A program made the position numbers and the translations under genes. This document shows, piece after piece, positions 12,964-24,839 of a DNA stretch of 64,000 bases. The stretch spans positions 1,469,001 through 1,533,000 of the forward strand of contig NZ_JAJDFY010000001.1 of the NCBI RefSeq assembly GCF_024704365.1, given 5' to 3'. The first letter of the stretch is position 1. Each line of letters begins with the position of its first letter. The notes below the pieces were generated by a model. That model did no database searches and was not told where the DNA came from. It worked only from the letters and a program-made list of their open reading frames with translations. The stretch is from Thermomonas sp. S9 (lineage in GTDB: Bacteria; Pseudomonadota; Gammaproteobacteria; Xanthomonadales; Xanthomonadaceae).

Positions 12964-14073
12964 TCACGGTTTCGGGTCGGGAACGGGGGCGTCGGTGGCG
13001 GCGATCACCGCACCGCCCAGGCACACCTCGCCATCGTAGAGCACCACCGATTGTCCGGGTGTGACCGCACGCTGCGGGTGCAGAAAGCGCACGGCCAGGC
13101 TGCCGTCATCGCGGACCTCGACTTCGCAGGGCTCGTCCGGCTGGCGGTAGCGGGTCTGCGCGGTGCAGGCAAAGCGCGCGGCCGGGGGCGCCCCGGCCAC
13201 CCAGTGCGCCGGCTCGCTGCGCAGGACGTGCGACAGCAGCCACGGGCTGTCGTGGCCCTGGTCCACGTACAGCAGGTTGCGCGCTACGTCCTTGGCCACC
13301 ACGAACCACGGCGCCTGCGCGCGGCCGCGCACGCCGCCGATGTTCAGACCTTCGCGCTGGCCGAGGGTGAAATAGAACACCCCGGGATGGGTGCCGATGC
13401 GGGTGCCATCGGGGGTGCGCAGCTCGCCTTCCTGCGCCGGCAGGTACTGCGCCAGGAAGCGGCGGAAATCGCGTTCGCCGATGAAGCAGATGCCGGTGGA
13501 ATCCTTCTTGCCCGCGGTGCGCAGGCCGTGCTCGGCCGCGATGCGACGGACCTCGCTCTTGGACAGCCCGCCCAGCGGAAAGCGGGTGGCCGCCAGCTGC
13601 GTCTGCCCCAGCTGGTGCAGGAAGTAGCTCTGGTCCTTGCCGCGATCCACCGCGCGCAGCAGACGGAAGGCATCGCCCTGGCGCTGCACCCGCGCGTAGT
13701 GGCCGGTGGCGATCGCCTCGGCGCCGAGCTCACGCGCGGCGTCGAGGAAATGCTTGAATTTGATCTCGCGGTTGCACAGCACGTCCGGGTTGGGGGTGCG
13801 GCCGGCCGCGTATTCTGCGAGGAAGTGCCGGAACACCGCGTCCCAGTACGCCTTCGAAAAATCGCGGAAGCGGATCGGAATGCCCAGTGCGCCGCAGACT
13901 GCCACCGCATCGCGGCGGTCGTCCTCGGCGCGGCATTCGCCCGAGCCATCGTCCGCCCAGTTCTGCATGAACAGCCCGGTCACCGCATGCCCAGCGTCGC
14001 GCAGCAGCAGGGCGGCGACCGAGGAATCCACGCCGCCGGACACCCCGACGACGATGCGCGCGGCAGGGCTCAT
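12964..14073 (-). CDS. mnmA: tRNA-specific 2-thiouridylase MnmA
   Basis: MnmA adenylates and thiolates uridine-34 of the Lys, Glu and Gln tRNAs, receiving sulfur from the Tus relay. 369 residues. The PP-loop ATP site is [17 protein letters not shown] (about 8-24). The two catalytic cysteines lie in [12 protein letters not shown] and [12 protein letters not shown]. The TGHYARV and [11 protein letters not shown] motifs are typical. The ATG at 14073 overlaps the stop of the upstream Nudix gene (ATGA), so the two are coupled; hflD follows. Confidence 0.96.
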   Translation of the reverse strand: MSPAARIVVGVSGGVDSSVAALLLRDAGHAVTGLFMQNWADDGSGECRAEDDRRDAVAVCGALGIPIRFRDFSKAYWDAVFRHFLAEYAAGRTPNPDVLCNREIKFKHFLDAARELGAEAIATGHYARVQRQGDAFRLLRAVDRGKDQSYFLHQLGQTQLAATRFPLGGLSKSEVRRIAAEHGLRTAGKKDSTGICFIGERDFRRFLAQYLPAQEGELRTPDGTRIGTHPGVFYFTLGQREGLNIGGVRGRAQAPWFVVAKDVARNLLYVDQGHDSPWLLSHVLRSEPAHWVAGAPPAARFACTAQTRYRQPDEPCEVEVRDDGSLAVRFLHPQRAVTPGQSVVLYDGEVCLGGAVIAATDAPVPDPKP

Positions 14074-14539
14074 GCGATATGCCGGGCCAGCGCCAGCGGG
14101 TAGCGGCTGCCGCCGAGGTAGTCGGCGGCCGTGCGCCAGACCAGCGGGCTGCGGTGGCGCGCGGCCTCCGCCTGCAGCTGCGCGGGGCTCAGCCATAGGG
14201 CGCGCACGATGCCGGTGTCCAGCACCGCGCCGAGGAGCTCGTGCAGCGGCTCGGCGGCGAAGGCGACGCGCAGGTAATGGCGGCCGCTCTCGGGCGCGCG
14301 CCACTGGTAGGTGCCCACCAGATGAGTCAGGCGCACCTCCCAGCCGGTTTCCTCGCGGGTCTCGCGCAGGGCGGCGTCCTGCAGGGATTCGCCTGGCTCC
14401 AGGTGGCCGGCCGGCTGGTTCAGCACCAGCCGCCCGTCGGCGTGCTCCTCCACGCACAGCAGCTTACCGTCGCGCACCACCACGGTGGCGACGGTGACAT
14501 CGGGTTGCCAGGGGAGCTGGATGAATGGTGATCGGACAT
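14070..14539 (-). CDS. Nudix hydrolase, NudJ-like; start uncertain, probable frameshift
   Basis: Nudix enzymes cleave nucleoside diphosphates linked to another group; NudJ types act on thiamine and nucleotide pyrophosphates and often sit before mnmA, as here. The Nudix box is [20 protein letters not shown] with TREETGWEV. The frame stays open upstream to 14606, but that start would overlap clpS. A better start is the ATG at 14539 (MSDHHSS), which has a -10-like GACAAT (14551-14546) six bases before it. Using it requires one missing base near 14515, which would read [16 protein letters not shown]. The stop overlaps mnmA by 4 bases. The catalytic domain is sure; the start is not. Confidence 0.75.
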
Positions 14540-14587
14540 ACAGGCATTGTCCGCATGCGCGCCGGCGCCGTCCATCGGCCGGCTTCG

Positions 14588-14593
14588 TATAAT
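14588..14593 (+). promoter_or_regulatory. -10 box of a leaderless clpS transcript
   Basis: A perfect TATAAT ends six bases before the clpS ATG at 14600. Transcription would begin at or next to the A of the ATG, giving an mRNA without a leader. No convincing -35 box was seen. Confidence 0.6.
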
Positions 14594-14599
14594 CGCCGC

Positions 14600-14932
14600 A
14601 TGCCAACCCAGCCAGACAAGCCGCAGCACTCGCAGTCCGACCACGGGGTGGCGGTGGCCCCGGCGCGCCCGGAGGTGACCCGGCCGCCGCTGTACACCGT
14701 CCTGCTGCTGAACGACGACTACACCCCGATGGACTTCGTGGTGGACGTGCTGATGCAGTTCTTCGCCCTGGACCTGGAAAAGGCCACCCAGGTGATGCTG
14801 CACGTGCATACGCGCGGACGCGGTGTGTGCGGGGTGTACACCCGCGAGATCGCCGAATCCAAGGTGGCCCAGGTCAACGAATACGCCCGCCTGAACCAGC
14901 ATCCGCTGCTGTGCACGATGGAACGCAGCTAG
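14600..14932 (+). CDS. clpS: ClpA adaptor ClpS
   Basis: ClpS delivers proteins with N-degrons (Leu, Phe, Tyr, Trp at the N-terminus) to ClpAP for degradation. 110 residues: a flexible N-terminal arm (about 1-33) then the core with [17 protein letters not shown], which contains the degron-binding and ClpA-contact residues, followed by [20 protein letters not shown]. The start is the ATG directly after the promoter; the open frame further upstream lies before the -10 box. clpA follows 74 bases later. Confidence 0.96.
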   Translation: MPTQPDKPQHSQSDHGVAVAPARPEVTRPPLYTVLLLNDDYTPMDFVVDVLMQFFALDLEKATQVMLHVHTRGRGVCGVYTREIAESKVAQVNEYARLNQHPLLCTMERS

Positions 14933-15006
14933 CCCGTCCGGGGGCTTGTGCCGGCGGGGAATGCGCCTTACATAGGAAGCACGCGTCCCCCCCAAGAGCC
15001 TCCCCC

Positions 15007-17285
<2,279 letters not shown>

Positions 17286-17291
17286 GCGCGG

Positions 17292-18002
17292 ATGCCGGCG
17301 GCGCAGGTCGAGCTGCGGAGGATCGCCGACCTGGCCGCCGAGGCGCGGGCGCAAGGGCTTGAGTGGCTGACGCCTGCCGAGCGGGAGCGGTTGCGGGCGA
17401 TCACCGCGCCGGCGCGGCAGGCGGCCTTCCTGGCGGGGCACTGGCAAGCGAGAGCGCGGGTCGCGCAGTGGCTGGGGCTGGCGCCCCACCGGATCGAATG
17501 GGCCACGGAGGCGCAGGGCCGCCCGCGGCTGTGCCTCGCAGGCGAGGCGCTGCCGCTGCATGTGTCCTTGAGCCATAGCGGCGACTGGCTGGCGCTGGTG
17601 CTGGCAGAGGTGCCGGTGGGGATCGACCTGGAATTGCCGCGGCGTGCGCGTGACTGGAGCGCGCTGGCGGCATTCGCCTTTGCCCCGGAAGAGTGCGCGC
17701 GCGTGGCGGAAGCCGGGGTGTCGATGCGCAAGGCGTTGTTTCATCGCCTGTGGGCGCTGAAAGAAGCGCACGCCAAGCGCAGCGGACAGGGACTGGGCGT
17801 GCGCGCTGCGCGCGCGCTCTGCGCCAGGCCGGCGGCAGCAGCGTTCGCCGACGCCTGGACCTGGGATATCGGCGCTGGCGCGCTGGCGCTGGCCGGCGCG
17901 CCCGGAGTGCAGGTGCAGTGGCTGGCCTGGGAGTGGGCGGATCCGCCGGCTGCCCCGGTGGGCTGGCATTACGTCGGCCCGTATGCTCGCGGCCGGGATT
18001 GA
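17292..18002 (+). CDS. 4'-phosphopantetheinyl transferase, Sfp type
   Basis: Transfers the phosphopantetheine arm of CoA to a serine of carrier proteins (ACP, PCP). 236 residues with the family signature: SLSHSGDWLAL, then VGIDLE (109-114) carrying the Mg-binding Asp and Glu, and FAPEE followed by WALKEAHAK (154-162). The length and layout fit the Sfp/EntD group rather than AcpS. It follows clpA by 6 bases in the same direction, although a functional link is not obvious. No polyketide or non-ribosomal peptide gene is in the window, so its carrier-protein partner lies elsewhere. Confidence 0.88.
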   Translation: MPAAQVELRRIADLAAEARAQGLEWLTPAERERLRAITAPARQAAFLAGHWQARARVAQWLGLAPHRIEWATEAQGRPRLCLAGEALPLHVSLSHSGDWLALVLAEVPVGIDLELPRRARDWSALAAFAFAPEECARVAEAGVSMRKALFHRLWALKEAHAKRSGQGLGVRAARALCARPAAAAFADAWTWDIGAGALALAGAPGVQVQWLAWEWADPPAAPVGWHYVGPYARGRD

Positions 18003-18029
18003 CCCGGCGACGGGTTCCCAATATCTTGT

Positions 18030-18229
18030 GGCTGTCGGTTCCGTCGGCCACAAGCTGTCGGATGAAAAGGGAAGCCGGTCCACGTGCGCAGGCACGGAAT
18101 CCGGCGCTGCCCCGCAGCGGTAGGTGGAGACGAGGTCGCGGCGACCACTGGGACGGCGGTCCCGGGAAGGTGCGACCGAGGTGACGGCAGGGCCGTCGCA
18201 TCCACGAGCCCGAAGACCTGCCGACAGCC
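18030..18229 (+). promoter_or_regulatory. Cobalamin (AdoCbl) riboswitch upstream of nrdAB
   Basis: The conserved elements of the B12 riboswitch occur in order: P1 5' strand GGCTGTCGG (18030-18038), the AAAAGGGAAGCCGGT core (about 18065-18079), AATCCGGCGCTGCCCCGC, the ACTGGGACGG and CCGGGAAGG elements, and the B12 box GAGCCCGAAGACCTGCC (about 18206-18222). The P1 3' strand CCGACAGCC (18221-18229) is perfectly complementary to the 5' strand. About 197 bases separate it from the nrdA ATG. That stretch holds a 6-bp ATCTCC/GGAGAT hairpin (18263-18277) inside a CCGGCC/GGCCGG stem, but no T-run, so the expression platform is not clear. Binding of cobalamin should lower nrdAB expression. Confidence 0.92.
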
Positions 18230-18426
18230 GCGCGAAGCACGCCGCGCGGTGCCGGCCGCGGAATCTCCGGGGGAGATGGCCGGTGCAGCAGGGGCCGTCT
18301 GCGTGCCGTCGGTGCGCAGGTCTCAGCCCATGCGACACCGCGCCGTCAGCCTTGGGAGCTCCGATGCCATCCGCGCCTGCGAGGGACAGGCCCGGGGTTC
18401 GTGCATCACGCATGGAGATCCCAACG

Positions 18427-20820
18427 ATGTCTGCATCCGATGCTGCTGCGCTGGCCGCCGCGCCTGCCGCGCCCGCGTTCGACCTCACCCCGCCGCCCAC
18501 CGCCACCGGCATGCGTGTCACCAAGCGCAACGGCCACAGCGAGCCGGTGGACCTCAACAAGATCGTGCGCGCCATCACCCGCGCCGCCGAAGGCCTGCAC
18601 GCGGTGGAGCCGATGCGGGTGGCCACCCGCACCATCTCCGGCCTGTACGATGGCGCGACCACCGCCGAGCTGGACGAGCTGTCGATCCGCACCGCCGCGC
18701 TGCTGACCGGCGAGGAGCCCGAATACGGCCGCCTTGCCGCGCGCCTGCTGGCCGGAGTGATCGCCAAGGAAGTGGCGGGGCAGGAAATCCACGCCTTCTC
18801 GCAGTCGGTGCAGCGCGGCTTCGATGTCGGGCTGGTCAACGAGCGCCTGCTCGGCTTCGTGCAGGCCAATGCGCGCAAGCTCAACGACGCCATCGATCCC
18901 GCGCTGGATCGCGAGTTCGACTATTTCGGCCTGCGCACCCTGTACGACCGCTACCTGCTGCGCCATCCGCACACCCGCAAGGTGATCGAGACGCCGCAGC
19001 AGTTCTGCATGCGCATCGCCTGCGCGCTGAGCCAGGACGTGGGCGAGGCGGTCGCGCTGTACCAGGGCATGGCGCATCTGGAGTACCTGCCATCCAGCCC
19101 GACCCTGTTCAACGCCGGTACCCGCCACGAGCAGCTCTCGTCCTGCTTCCTGCTGGATTCGCCGCAGGACTCGCTGGAATCGATCTACCAGCGCTACGGC
19201 CAGATCGCGCAGCTGTCCAAGTTCAGCGGCGGCATCGGCGTCAGCTACAGCCGGGTGCGCGCACGCGGGGCGCTGATCCGCTCCACCAACGGGTTCAGCA
19301 ACGGTATCGTGCCGTGGCTGAAGACGCTGGATGCCTCGGTCGCCGCGGTCAACCAGGGCGGCAAGCGCAAGGGCGCAGCCTGCGTGTACCTGGAAACCTG
19401 GCACGCCGACATCGAGGATTTCCTGGAGCTGCGCGACAACACCGGTGACGAGGCGCGGCGCACGCACAACCTCAATCTCGCCAACTGGGTGCCGGACCTG
19501 TTCATGCGCCGGGTCGAAGCCGACCAGCCGTGGTCGCTGTTCGACCCCGCGCAGGTGCCGGAGCTGGTGGATCTGTACGGCGACGACTTCGAGCGCGCCT
19601 ACGCGCAGGCCGAGCAGCAGGGCAAGGCAGTGCGCCAGCTTCCGGCGCGCAAGCTGTACGCGCGGATGATGCGCACCCTGGCCGAGACCGGCAACGGCTG
19701 GATGACCTTCAAGGACAAGTGCAACCGCGCCTGCAACCAGACCGCGTTGCCTGGAAACGTGGTGCACCTGTCCAACCTGTGCACCGAGATCCTGGAGGTC
19801 ACCTCCGACGCAGAAACCGCGGTGTGCAATCTCGGTTCGATCAACCTGGCGCGGCATTTCGATGCCGAGGGCCAGTTCGATTTCGAAAAACTGGCCGAGA
19901 CCGTGCGCATGGCGGTGCGCCAGCTGGACCGGGTGATCGACCTCAATTTCTATCCGGTCGAGCCGGCGCGTCGCGGCAACCTGCGCTGGCGCCCGGTGGG
20001 GCTGGGCTGCATGGGCCTGCAGGACGTGTTTTTCCGCCTGCGCCTGCCGTTCGACAGCGAGTCGGCCCGCGCGCTGTCGCGCCGGATCGCCGAGGAAATC
20101 TACTTTCATGCGCTGGACACCTCCTGCGAGCTGGCGCAGGCGCTGGGCGCGCACCCGGCGTTTGCCGACACCCGCGCCGCGCGCGGCGAGCTGCAGTTCG
20201 ACGCCTGGGACACCATGCCGGACGATCCGGGACGCTGGGATGCGCTGCGTGCGCGCATCCAGGCGCACGGCCTGCGCAACTCGCTGCTGGTGGCGATCGC
20301 GCCGACCGCGACCATCGCCTCGATCGCCGGCTGCTACGAGTGCATCGAACCGCAGGTGTCCAACCTGTTCAAGCGCGAGACGCTTTCCGGCGACTTCCTG
20401 CAGGTCAACCGATATCTGGTGGAGGAGCTCAAACGGCTGGGGCTGTGGACGCCGGAAATGCGTGATGCGATCAAGCTGGCAGACGGCTCGATCCAGGGCA
20501 TCCCGCAGATTCCCGAGGTGCTGCGCCAGATCTACCGCACCGCCTGGGAGCTGCCGATGCGCAGCCTGATCGACATGGCCGCCGAGCGCGGCGCCTTCAT
20601 CGACCAGTCCGCCTCGGTCAACCTGTTCATGGAAAGCCCGAACATCGGCGCACTGTCGTCGATGTACATGTATGCCTGGAAGCAAGGGCTCAAGACCACC
20701 TATTACCTGCGCTCGCGCCCGGCCACCCGGATCGCCAAGACCACCGTCGGCAGCTACACCCCGGCGCAGGCGGTGGCCTGCTCGCTGGAAAACCCGGAAA
20801 GCTGCGAGGCCTGCCAATGA
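18427..20820 (+). CDS. nrdA: Class Ia ribonucleoside-diphosphate reductase, alpha subunit NrdA
   Basis: Reduces NDPs to dNDPs with a radical supplied by NrdB. 797 residues. An N-terminal ATP-cone (about 20-110, VTKRNGHSEPVDLNKIVRAI) provides allosteric control. Redox and catalytic residues are in LSSCFLLD (Cys240), NLCTEIL (Cys452, Glu454) and AVCNLGSINL; the C-terminal tail ends CEACQ (Cys793, Cys796) for thioredoxin or glutaredoxin exchange. Start set at 18427 because GGAG (18414-18417) is well spaced; an in-frame ATG at 18412 lies over that motif. It overlaps nrdB by 4 bases and is preceded by the cobalamin riboswitch. Confidence 0.97.
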   Translation: MSASDAAALAAAPAAPAFDLTPPPTATGMRVTKRNGHSEPVDLNKIVRAITRAAEGLHAVEPMRVATRTISGLYDGATTAELDELSIRTAALLTGEEPEYGRLAARLLAGVIAKEVAGQEIHAFSQSVQRGFDVGLVNERLLGFVQANARKLNDAIDPALDREFDYFGLRTLYDRYLLRHPHTRKVIETPQQFCMRIACALSQDVGEAVALYQGMAHLEYLPSSPTLFNAGTRHEQLSSCFLLDSPQDSLESIYQRYGQIAQLSKFSGGIGVSYSRVRARGALIRSTNGFSNGIVPWLKTLDASVAAVNQGGKRKGAACVYLETWHADIEDFLELRDNTGDEARRTHNLNLANWVPDLFMRRVEADQPWSLFDPAQVPELVDLYGDDFERAYAQAEQQGKAVRQLPARKLYARMMRTLAETGNGWMTFKDKCNRACNQTALPGNVVHLSNLCTEILEVTSDAETAVCNLGSINLARHFDAEGQFDFEKLAETVRMAVRQLDRVIDLNFYPVEPARRGNLRWRPVGLGCMGLQDVFFRLRLPFDSESARALSRRIAEEIYFHALDTSCELAQALGAHPAFADTRAARGELQFDAWDTMPDDPGRWDALRARIQAHGLRNSLLVAIAPTATIASIAGCYECIEPQVSNLFKRETLSGDFLQVNRYLVEELKRLGLWTPEMRDAIKLADGSIQGIPQIPEVLRQIYRTAWELPMRSLIDMAAERGAFIDQSASVNLFMESPNIGALSSMYMYAWKQGLKTTYYLRSRPATRIAKTTVGSYTPAQAVACSLENPESCEACQ

Positions 20821-21836
20821 ACAGCGACCATTCCGCCATGCTGCTCGACCCGGGTTTCGACCTCACCCTGCGGCCGATGCGCTACCCGCAGTTCTACGAG
20901 ATGTACCGCAACGCGATCCGCAACACCTGGACGGTGGAAGAGATCAATTTCGAGATCGACCTCGGCGATTTGCGCCACAAGATGACGCCGGCCGACCGCC
21001 ACCTGATCCACCGCCTGGTGGCGTTCTTCGCCACCGGCGATTCGATCGTGGCCAACAATCTGGTGCTGAACCTGTACCGGCATCTCAACGCGCCGGAAGC
21101 GCGTATGTACCTGTCGCGCCAGTTGTACGAAGAGGCGCTGCACGTGCAGTTCTATCTGACCCTGCTGGACAACTACCTGCCGGACCCGGAGGAGCGCTTC
21201 CGCGCGTTCGCCGCGGTGGAGAACATCCCCTCGATCCGCAAGAAGGCCGAGTTCTGCTTCAAGTGGATCGACTCGATCCATGCCCTCGACCGGATCCAGA
21301 CCCGCGCCCAGCGCCGCCAGTTCCTGCTCAACCAGATCTGCTTCGCGGCCTGCATCGAAGGGCTGTTCTTCTTCGCCGCGTTCGCTTACGTCTATTACCT
21401 GCGTTCGCGCGGACTGCTGCCGGGGCTGTCCTCCGGCACCAACTGGGTGTTCCGCGACGAGAGCTGCCATATGGAGTTCGCGTTCGAATGCGTGCGCACC
21501 ATCCGCATGGAGGAGCCGGAGCTGTTCGACGAGGCCATGGAGCAGCAGGTGCGCGCGATGCTGGCCGAGGCCATCGAGTGCGAGCTGCAGTTCGCCGAGG
21601 ACGTGCTCTCCGGCGGGGTGGCGGGCATCTCCACCCGCGACATGCGCCAGTACCTGCAGCATTGCGCCGACCAGCATTTCGAGCGCCTCGGGATGGCCCG
21701 CCAGTACCACGTGCGCAATCCGCTGCCGTTCATGGAGCTGCAGGACGTGCAGGAGCTGACCAATTTCTTCGAGCGCCGGGTGTCCGCCTATCAGGTCGGC
21801 GTGCAGGGCGAGGTGGCCTTCGATCATGCCTTCTGA
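20817..21836 (+). CDS. nrdB: Class Ia ribonucleoside-diphosphate reductase, beta subunit NrdB
   Basis: Holds the diiron-tyrosyl radical cofactor for NrdA. 339 residues. All ligands of the E. coli class Ia protein can be placed with the same spacing: Asp75, Glu106, His109 (YEEALH), Glu181 (IEGLFFF), Glu215 and His218 (RDESCH), and the radical Tyr113 four residues after His109. It is therefore a canonical iron-tyrosyl subunit rather than a Tyr-less variant. Overlaps nrdA at ATGA and the next gene by 11 bases. Confidence 0.97.
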   Translation: MNSDHSAMLLDPGFDLTLRPMRYPQFYEMYRNAIRNTWTVEEINFEIDLGDLRHKMTPADRHLIHRLVAFFATGDSIVANNLVLNLYRHLNAPEARMYLSRQLYEEALHVQFYLTLLDNYLPDPEERFRAFAAVENIPSIRKKAEFCFKWIDSIHALDRIQTRAQRRQFLLNQICFAACIEGLFFFAAFAYVYYLRSRGLLPGLSSGTNWVFRDESCHMEFAFECVRTIRMEEPELFDEAMEQQVRAMLAEAIECELQFAEDVLSGGVAGISTRDMRQYLQHCADQHFERLGMARQYHVRNPLPFMELQDVQELTNFFERRVSAYQVGVQGEVAFDHAF

Positions 21837-22239
21837 TGCCAGGCCGGTGCACGCGCACCTGCAGGAAATCGTGTTTCCCGACCACGCCAACCACCTCGGC
21901 ACGCTGTTCGGTGGGCAGGCGCTGGCGTGGATGGACAAGGCGGCGTTCATCGCCGCCTCGCGCCACGCGCGGCGCACCGTGGTGACCGCGCGCTCCGAGC
22001 GGGTGGACTTCCGCCGCCCGATCCGGCAAGGGCAACTGGTGGAGGTGGAAGCGAGGATTGTCAGTGTCGGCACCAGCGCGATGCAGGTCGAAGTCGAACT
22101 GCACGCCGAGGATCTGCTGGCCGGCGAGCGCGTGCTGTGCACGCGCGGGCGGTTCACCATGGTCGCGCTGGACGCGCAGGGCCGGCCGGCCGCGGTGCCG
22201 CCGATCCCGGGGCATGGTCAGTCGCCGGCGTCGGGATGA
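21826..22239 (+). CDS. Acyl-CoA thioesterase, hotdog fold (YciA type)
   Basis: 137 residues. The YciA/BACH type hotdog signature is visible: VFPDHANHLGTLFGGQALAWMD, in which Asn and Asp positions are catalytic in this family, then DFRRPIRQGQLVEVEARI. It hydrolyses acyl-CoA to free acid and CoA; chain-length preference cannot be read from sequence. It overlaps the end of nrdB by 11 bases, so it is co-transcribed with nrdAB and should also fall under the cobalamin riboswitch. It is convergent with and overlaps the end of the small Cys-rich gene by 22 bases. Confidence 0.88.
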   Translation: MPSDARPVHAHLQEIVFPDHANHLGTLFGGQALAWMDKAAFIAASRHARRTVVTARSERVDFRRPIRQGQLVEVEARIVSVGTSAMQVEVELHAEDLLAGERVLCTRGRFTMVALDAQGRPAAVPPIPGHGQSPASG

Positions 22240-22406
22240 CGCGCCCGCCAGGCCGCCAACGCCTGGCGGTAGTGCTGAAGTTCCTCGGCGTAGAGGTCAT
22301 GCACGCAGGGGTCGCAGCCGCTGTCGCAGCAGTCGCCGGGCAGTGGAGGCGTGGGCGGCATCGGGCGCGGATCGGGGTCCGGCGCGGTCGGCGGTGGCGT
22401 GCTCAT
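22218..22406 (-). CDS. Small Cys-rich oxidoreductase-like domain protein
   Basis: 62 residues. A proline-rich start (PPTPPLPGD) runs into [19 protein letters not shown] and then an AWRARH helix. This matches the short oxidoreductase-like domain (Pfam Oxidored-like), whose CCxSGCxPC motif probably binds metal or forms disulfides; its biochemical function is not established. The start overlaps the stop of tex by 4 bases, so it is translated as the second gene of a tex transcript. Confidence 0.8.
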   Translation of the reverse strand: MSTPPPTAPDPDPRPMPPTPPLPGDCCDSGCDPCVHDLYAEELQHYRQALAAWRARHPDAGD

Positions 22407-24730
22407 CGCTTCAGGCCCCGCAGCGCGTCGGCCAGCGCGCGGTTGAACGGGGCTTTCGCCGGCTGCACCTGCGGCGTCGCGGGGCGCGGGCCGCGTGCGG
22501 CCTGGCCGTCGCGGCGCGTCTCGCCGCGTGCTTCGCCAACGGGATCATCCAGTCGGCGGGTAAGGGCGATGCGGCGGCGCGCAACGTCCACCTCCAGCAC
22601 CTTCACCTTGACGATATCGCCGGCTTTCACGACGTCGCGCGGGTCTTTCACATAGCGCTCGGACAGCGCCGAGATATGGATCAGCCCGTCTTGATGCACG
22701 CCGATATCCACGAACGCGCCGAATGCGGCGACGTTGGTCACCACGCCTTCCAGCACCATGCCGGGGCGCAGGTCACGGATGTCCTCCACGCCGTCGGCGA
22801 ACTGCGCGGCGCGGAACTCCGGACGCGGGTCGCGGCCGGGTTTTTCCAGCTCCTTGAGGATGTCGCGCACGGTGGGTTCGCCGAAGCGTTCATCGGTGAA
22901 CTGCGCGGCTTCCAGCGAACGCAGGAAGGCGGTGTCGCCGATGATCTGCTTCACCGACTTGCCGCCGGCCGCGAGGATGCGCTCCACTACCGGATACGCC
23001 TCCGGGTGCACGGACGAGGCATCCAGCGGCTGTTCGCCGTCCATGATGCGCAGAAAGCCGGCGCACTGCTCGAACGTCCTCTCGCCCAGGCGCGGCACCT
23101 TCAGCAGCGCCTTGCGCGACGGGAAGAAGCCGTGCTGGTCGCGGTAGGCGACGATGTTCTCCGCCACCGTCGCCGACAATCCGGAGACGCGCGCCAGCAG
23201 CGGGGCAGAGGCGGTATTCACATCCACCCCGACCGCGTTCACGCAGTCTTCCACCACGGCATCCAGGCGCCGGGCCAGCTGGTACTGGTCCACGTCGTGC
23301 TGATACTGGCCGACGCCGATCGACTTGGGTTCGATCTTCACCAGCTCGGCCAGCGGGTCCTGCAGGCGGCGCGCGATCGACACCGCCCCGCGCAGCGAGA
23401 CGTCGAGATCCGGAAACTCCTTCGCGGCCAGTTCCGATGCCGAATATACCGAGGCGCCGGCCTCGCTGACCACGAGTTTCTGCAGTGCGAGTTCAGGATG
23501 GCGCTTGATCAAATCGCCGGCCAGCTTATCGGTCTCGCGGCTGGCAGTGCCATTGCCGATCGCGATCAGCGCGACCCGATGCGCGCGGCACAGCGCGGCC
23601 AGGGTGGTGATCGACGCCTCCCACTGCCGCTTGGGTTCGTGTGGGTAGATGGTATCGGTGGCGACCAGCTTACCGGTGGCGTCCACCACCGCCACCTTTA
23701 CGCCGGTGCGCAGCCCAGGATCGAGGCCCAGCACCGCCTTCGGGCCCGCCGGCGCGGCCAGCAGCAGATCCTTCAGATTGCGTCCGAAAATCTCGATGGC
23801 CTCGGTCTCGGCTTTTTCGCGCGCCTGGTTGAACAGGTCCAGCAGCAGGTGCATGTGGATCCGCGCGCGCCAGGCCAGGCGTACCGCATTGCGCAGCCAG
23901 GCATCTGCCGCGCGCCCGCGCTCGGCGATGCCCACGTGCCGGGCGATGCGTCCTTCGGCATAGGCATGCCCGGCTTCGGCATCCGCGCCGGGGTCGAGGT
24001 CGAGCTGCAGGATCTCCTCGCGCCGGCCGCGCAGCAGCGCCAGCATGCGGTGCGAGGGAATCTTCGCCAGCGGCTCGGCGTGGTCGAAATAATCGCGGAA
24101 CTTCTCGCCCGCGGTCTGCTTGCCATCCACCACCTTTGCGCGGATCAGCCCTTCGCGCGCCAGCCAGTCGCGCAGCTCGCCCAACAGCGCGGCGTCCTCG
24201 CTCCAGCGTTCGATCAGGATCGCGCGCGCGCCTTCCAGCGCGGTTTTGACATCGGCGACACCCTTGTCGGCATCGATGAAACCGGCGGCGTACTCCTCTG
24301 GCACCTGATCTGGATTGGCCAGCAGGCCATCTGCCAGTGGCTCCAGCCCGGCTTCGCGGGCGATCTGGGCGCGGGTGCGGCGCTTGGGTTTGTAGGGCAG
24401 GTACAGGTCTTCCAGCCGTGCCTTGTTGTCGGCCGCCTCGATCTCGGCGCGCAGTGCGTCGGTGAGTTTGCCCTGTTCGGCGATGCTGGCCAGGATCGCT
24501 GCGCGCCGCTCTTCCAGTTCGCGCAGGTAGGCCAGGCGGATTTCGAGATTGCGCAGCTGGGTATCGTCCAGCCCGCCGGTCACTTCCTTGCGGTAGCGCG
24601 CGATGAACGGAACCGTGGCGCCTTCGTCCAGCAGCTTGACCGCGGCCTGCACCTGGGCAGGCCGCGCGCCGATGTCGGCGGCGATGGTGGTGGCGATCTT
24701 GTGGCTAGAAGCAGAAACGGCATCAGTCAT
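22403..24730 (-). CDS. tex: Transcription accessory protein Tex (S1 RNA-binding)
   Basis: 775 residues. Tex binds RNA and elongation complexes and is widely conserved. Order: N-terminal helical domain ([18 protein letters not shown]), YqgF/RuvC-like nuclease fold ([32 protein letters not shown]), helix-hairpin-helix motifs ([19 protein letters not shown]) and a C-terminal S1 domain ([20 protein letters not shown]). The S1 domain is followed by a basic, Pro/Ala-rich tail. Start set at 24730 (MTDAVSAS); the frame is open for 28 codons further upstream but without a better start. Confidence 0.95.
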   Translation of the reverse strand: MTDAVSASSHKIATTIAADIGARPAQVQAAVKLLDEGATVPFIARYRKEVTGGLDDTQLRNLEIRLAYLRELEERRAAILASIAEQGKLTDALRAEIEAADNKARLEDLYLPYKPKRRTRAQIAREAGLEPLADGLLANPDQVPEEYAAGFIDADKGVADVKTALEGARAILIERWSEDAALLGELRDWLAREGLIRAKVVDGKQTAGEKFRDYFDHAEPLAKIPSHRMLALLRGRREEILQLDLDPGADAEAGHAYAEGRIARHVGIAERGRAADAWLRNAVRLAWRARIHMHLLLDLFNQAREKAETEAIEIFGRNLKDLLLAAPAGPKAVLGLDPGLRTGVKVAVVDATGKLVATDTIYPHEPKRQWEASITTLAALCRAHRVALIAIGNGTASRETDKLAGDLIKRHPELALQKLVVSEAGASVYSASELAAKEFPDLDVSLRGAVSIARRLQDPLAELVKIEPKSIGVGQYQHDVDQYQLARRLDAVVEDCVNAVGVDVNTASAPLLARVSGLSATVAENIVAYRDQHGFFPSRKALLKVPRLGERTFEQCAGFLRIMDGEQPLDASSVHPEAYPVVERILAAGGKSVKQIIGDTAFLRSLEAAQFTDERFGEPTVRDILKELEKPGRDPRPEFRAAQFADGVEDIRDLRPGMVLEGVVTNVAAFGAFVDIGVHQDGLIHISALSERYVKDPRDVVKAGDIVKVKVLEVDVARRRIALTRRLDDPVGEARGETRRDGQAARGPRPATPQVQPAKAPFNRALADALRGLKR

Positions 24731-24839
24731 GCGGCAGACTCGCGAGAACACTCTGCGTGCATTGTCGCCGCGCAGTTCGACCGGCGACAGCTTGACAAGC
24801 CAATCGCGGCGCACTCAATGGCCAGTCCGCTATGCGGAC

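Noticed and set aside
18276-18426. Upstream ORF starting at 18276 in the nrdA leader
   Set aside because: The purine-rich motif touches the ATG with no proper spacing and the frame runs through nrdA out of phase; no support beyond being open.
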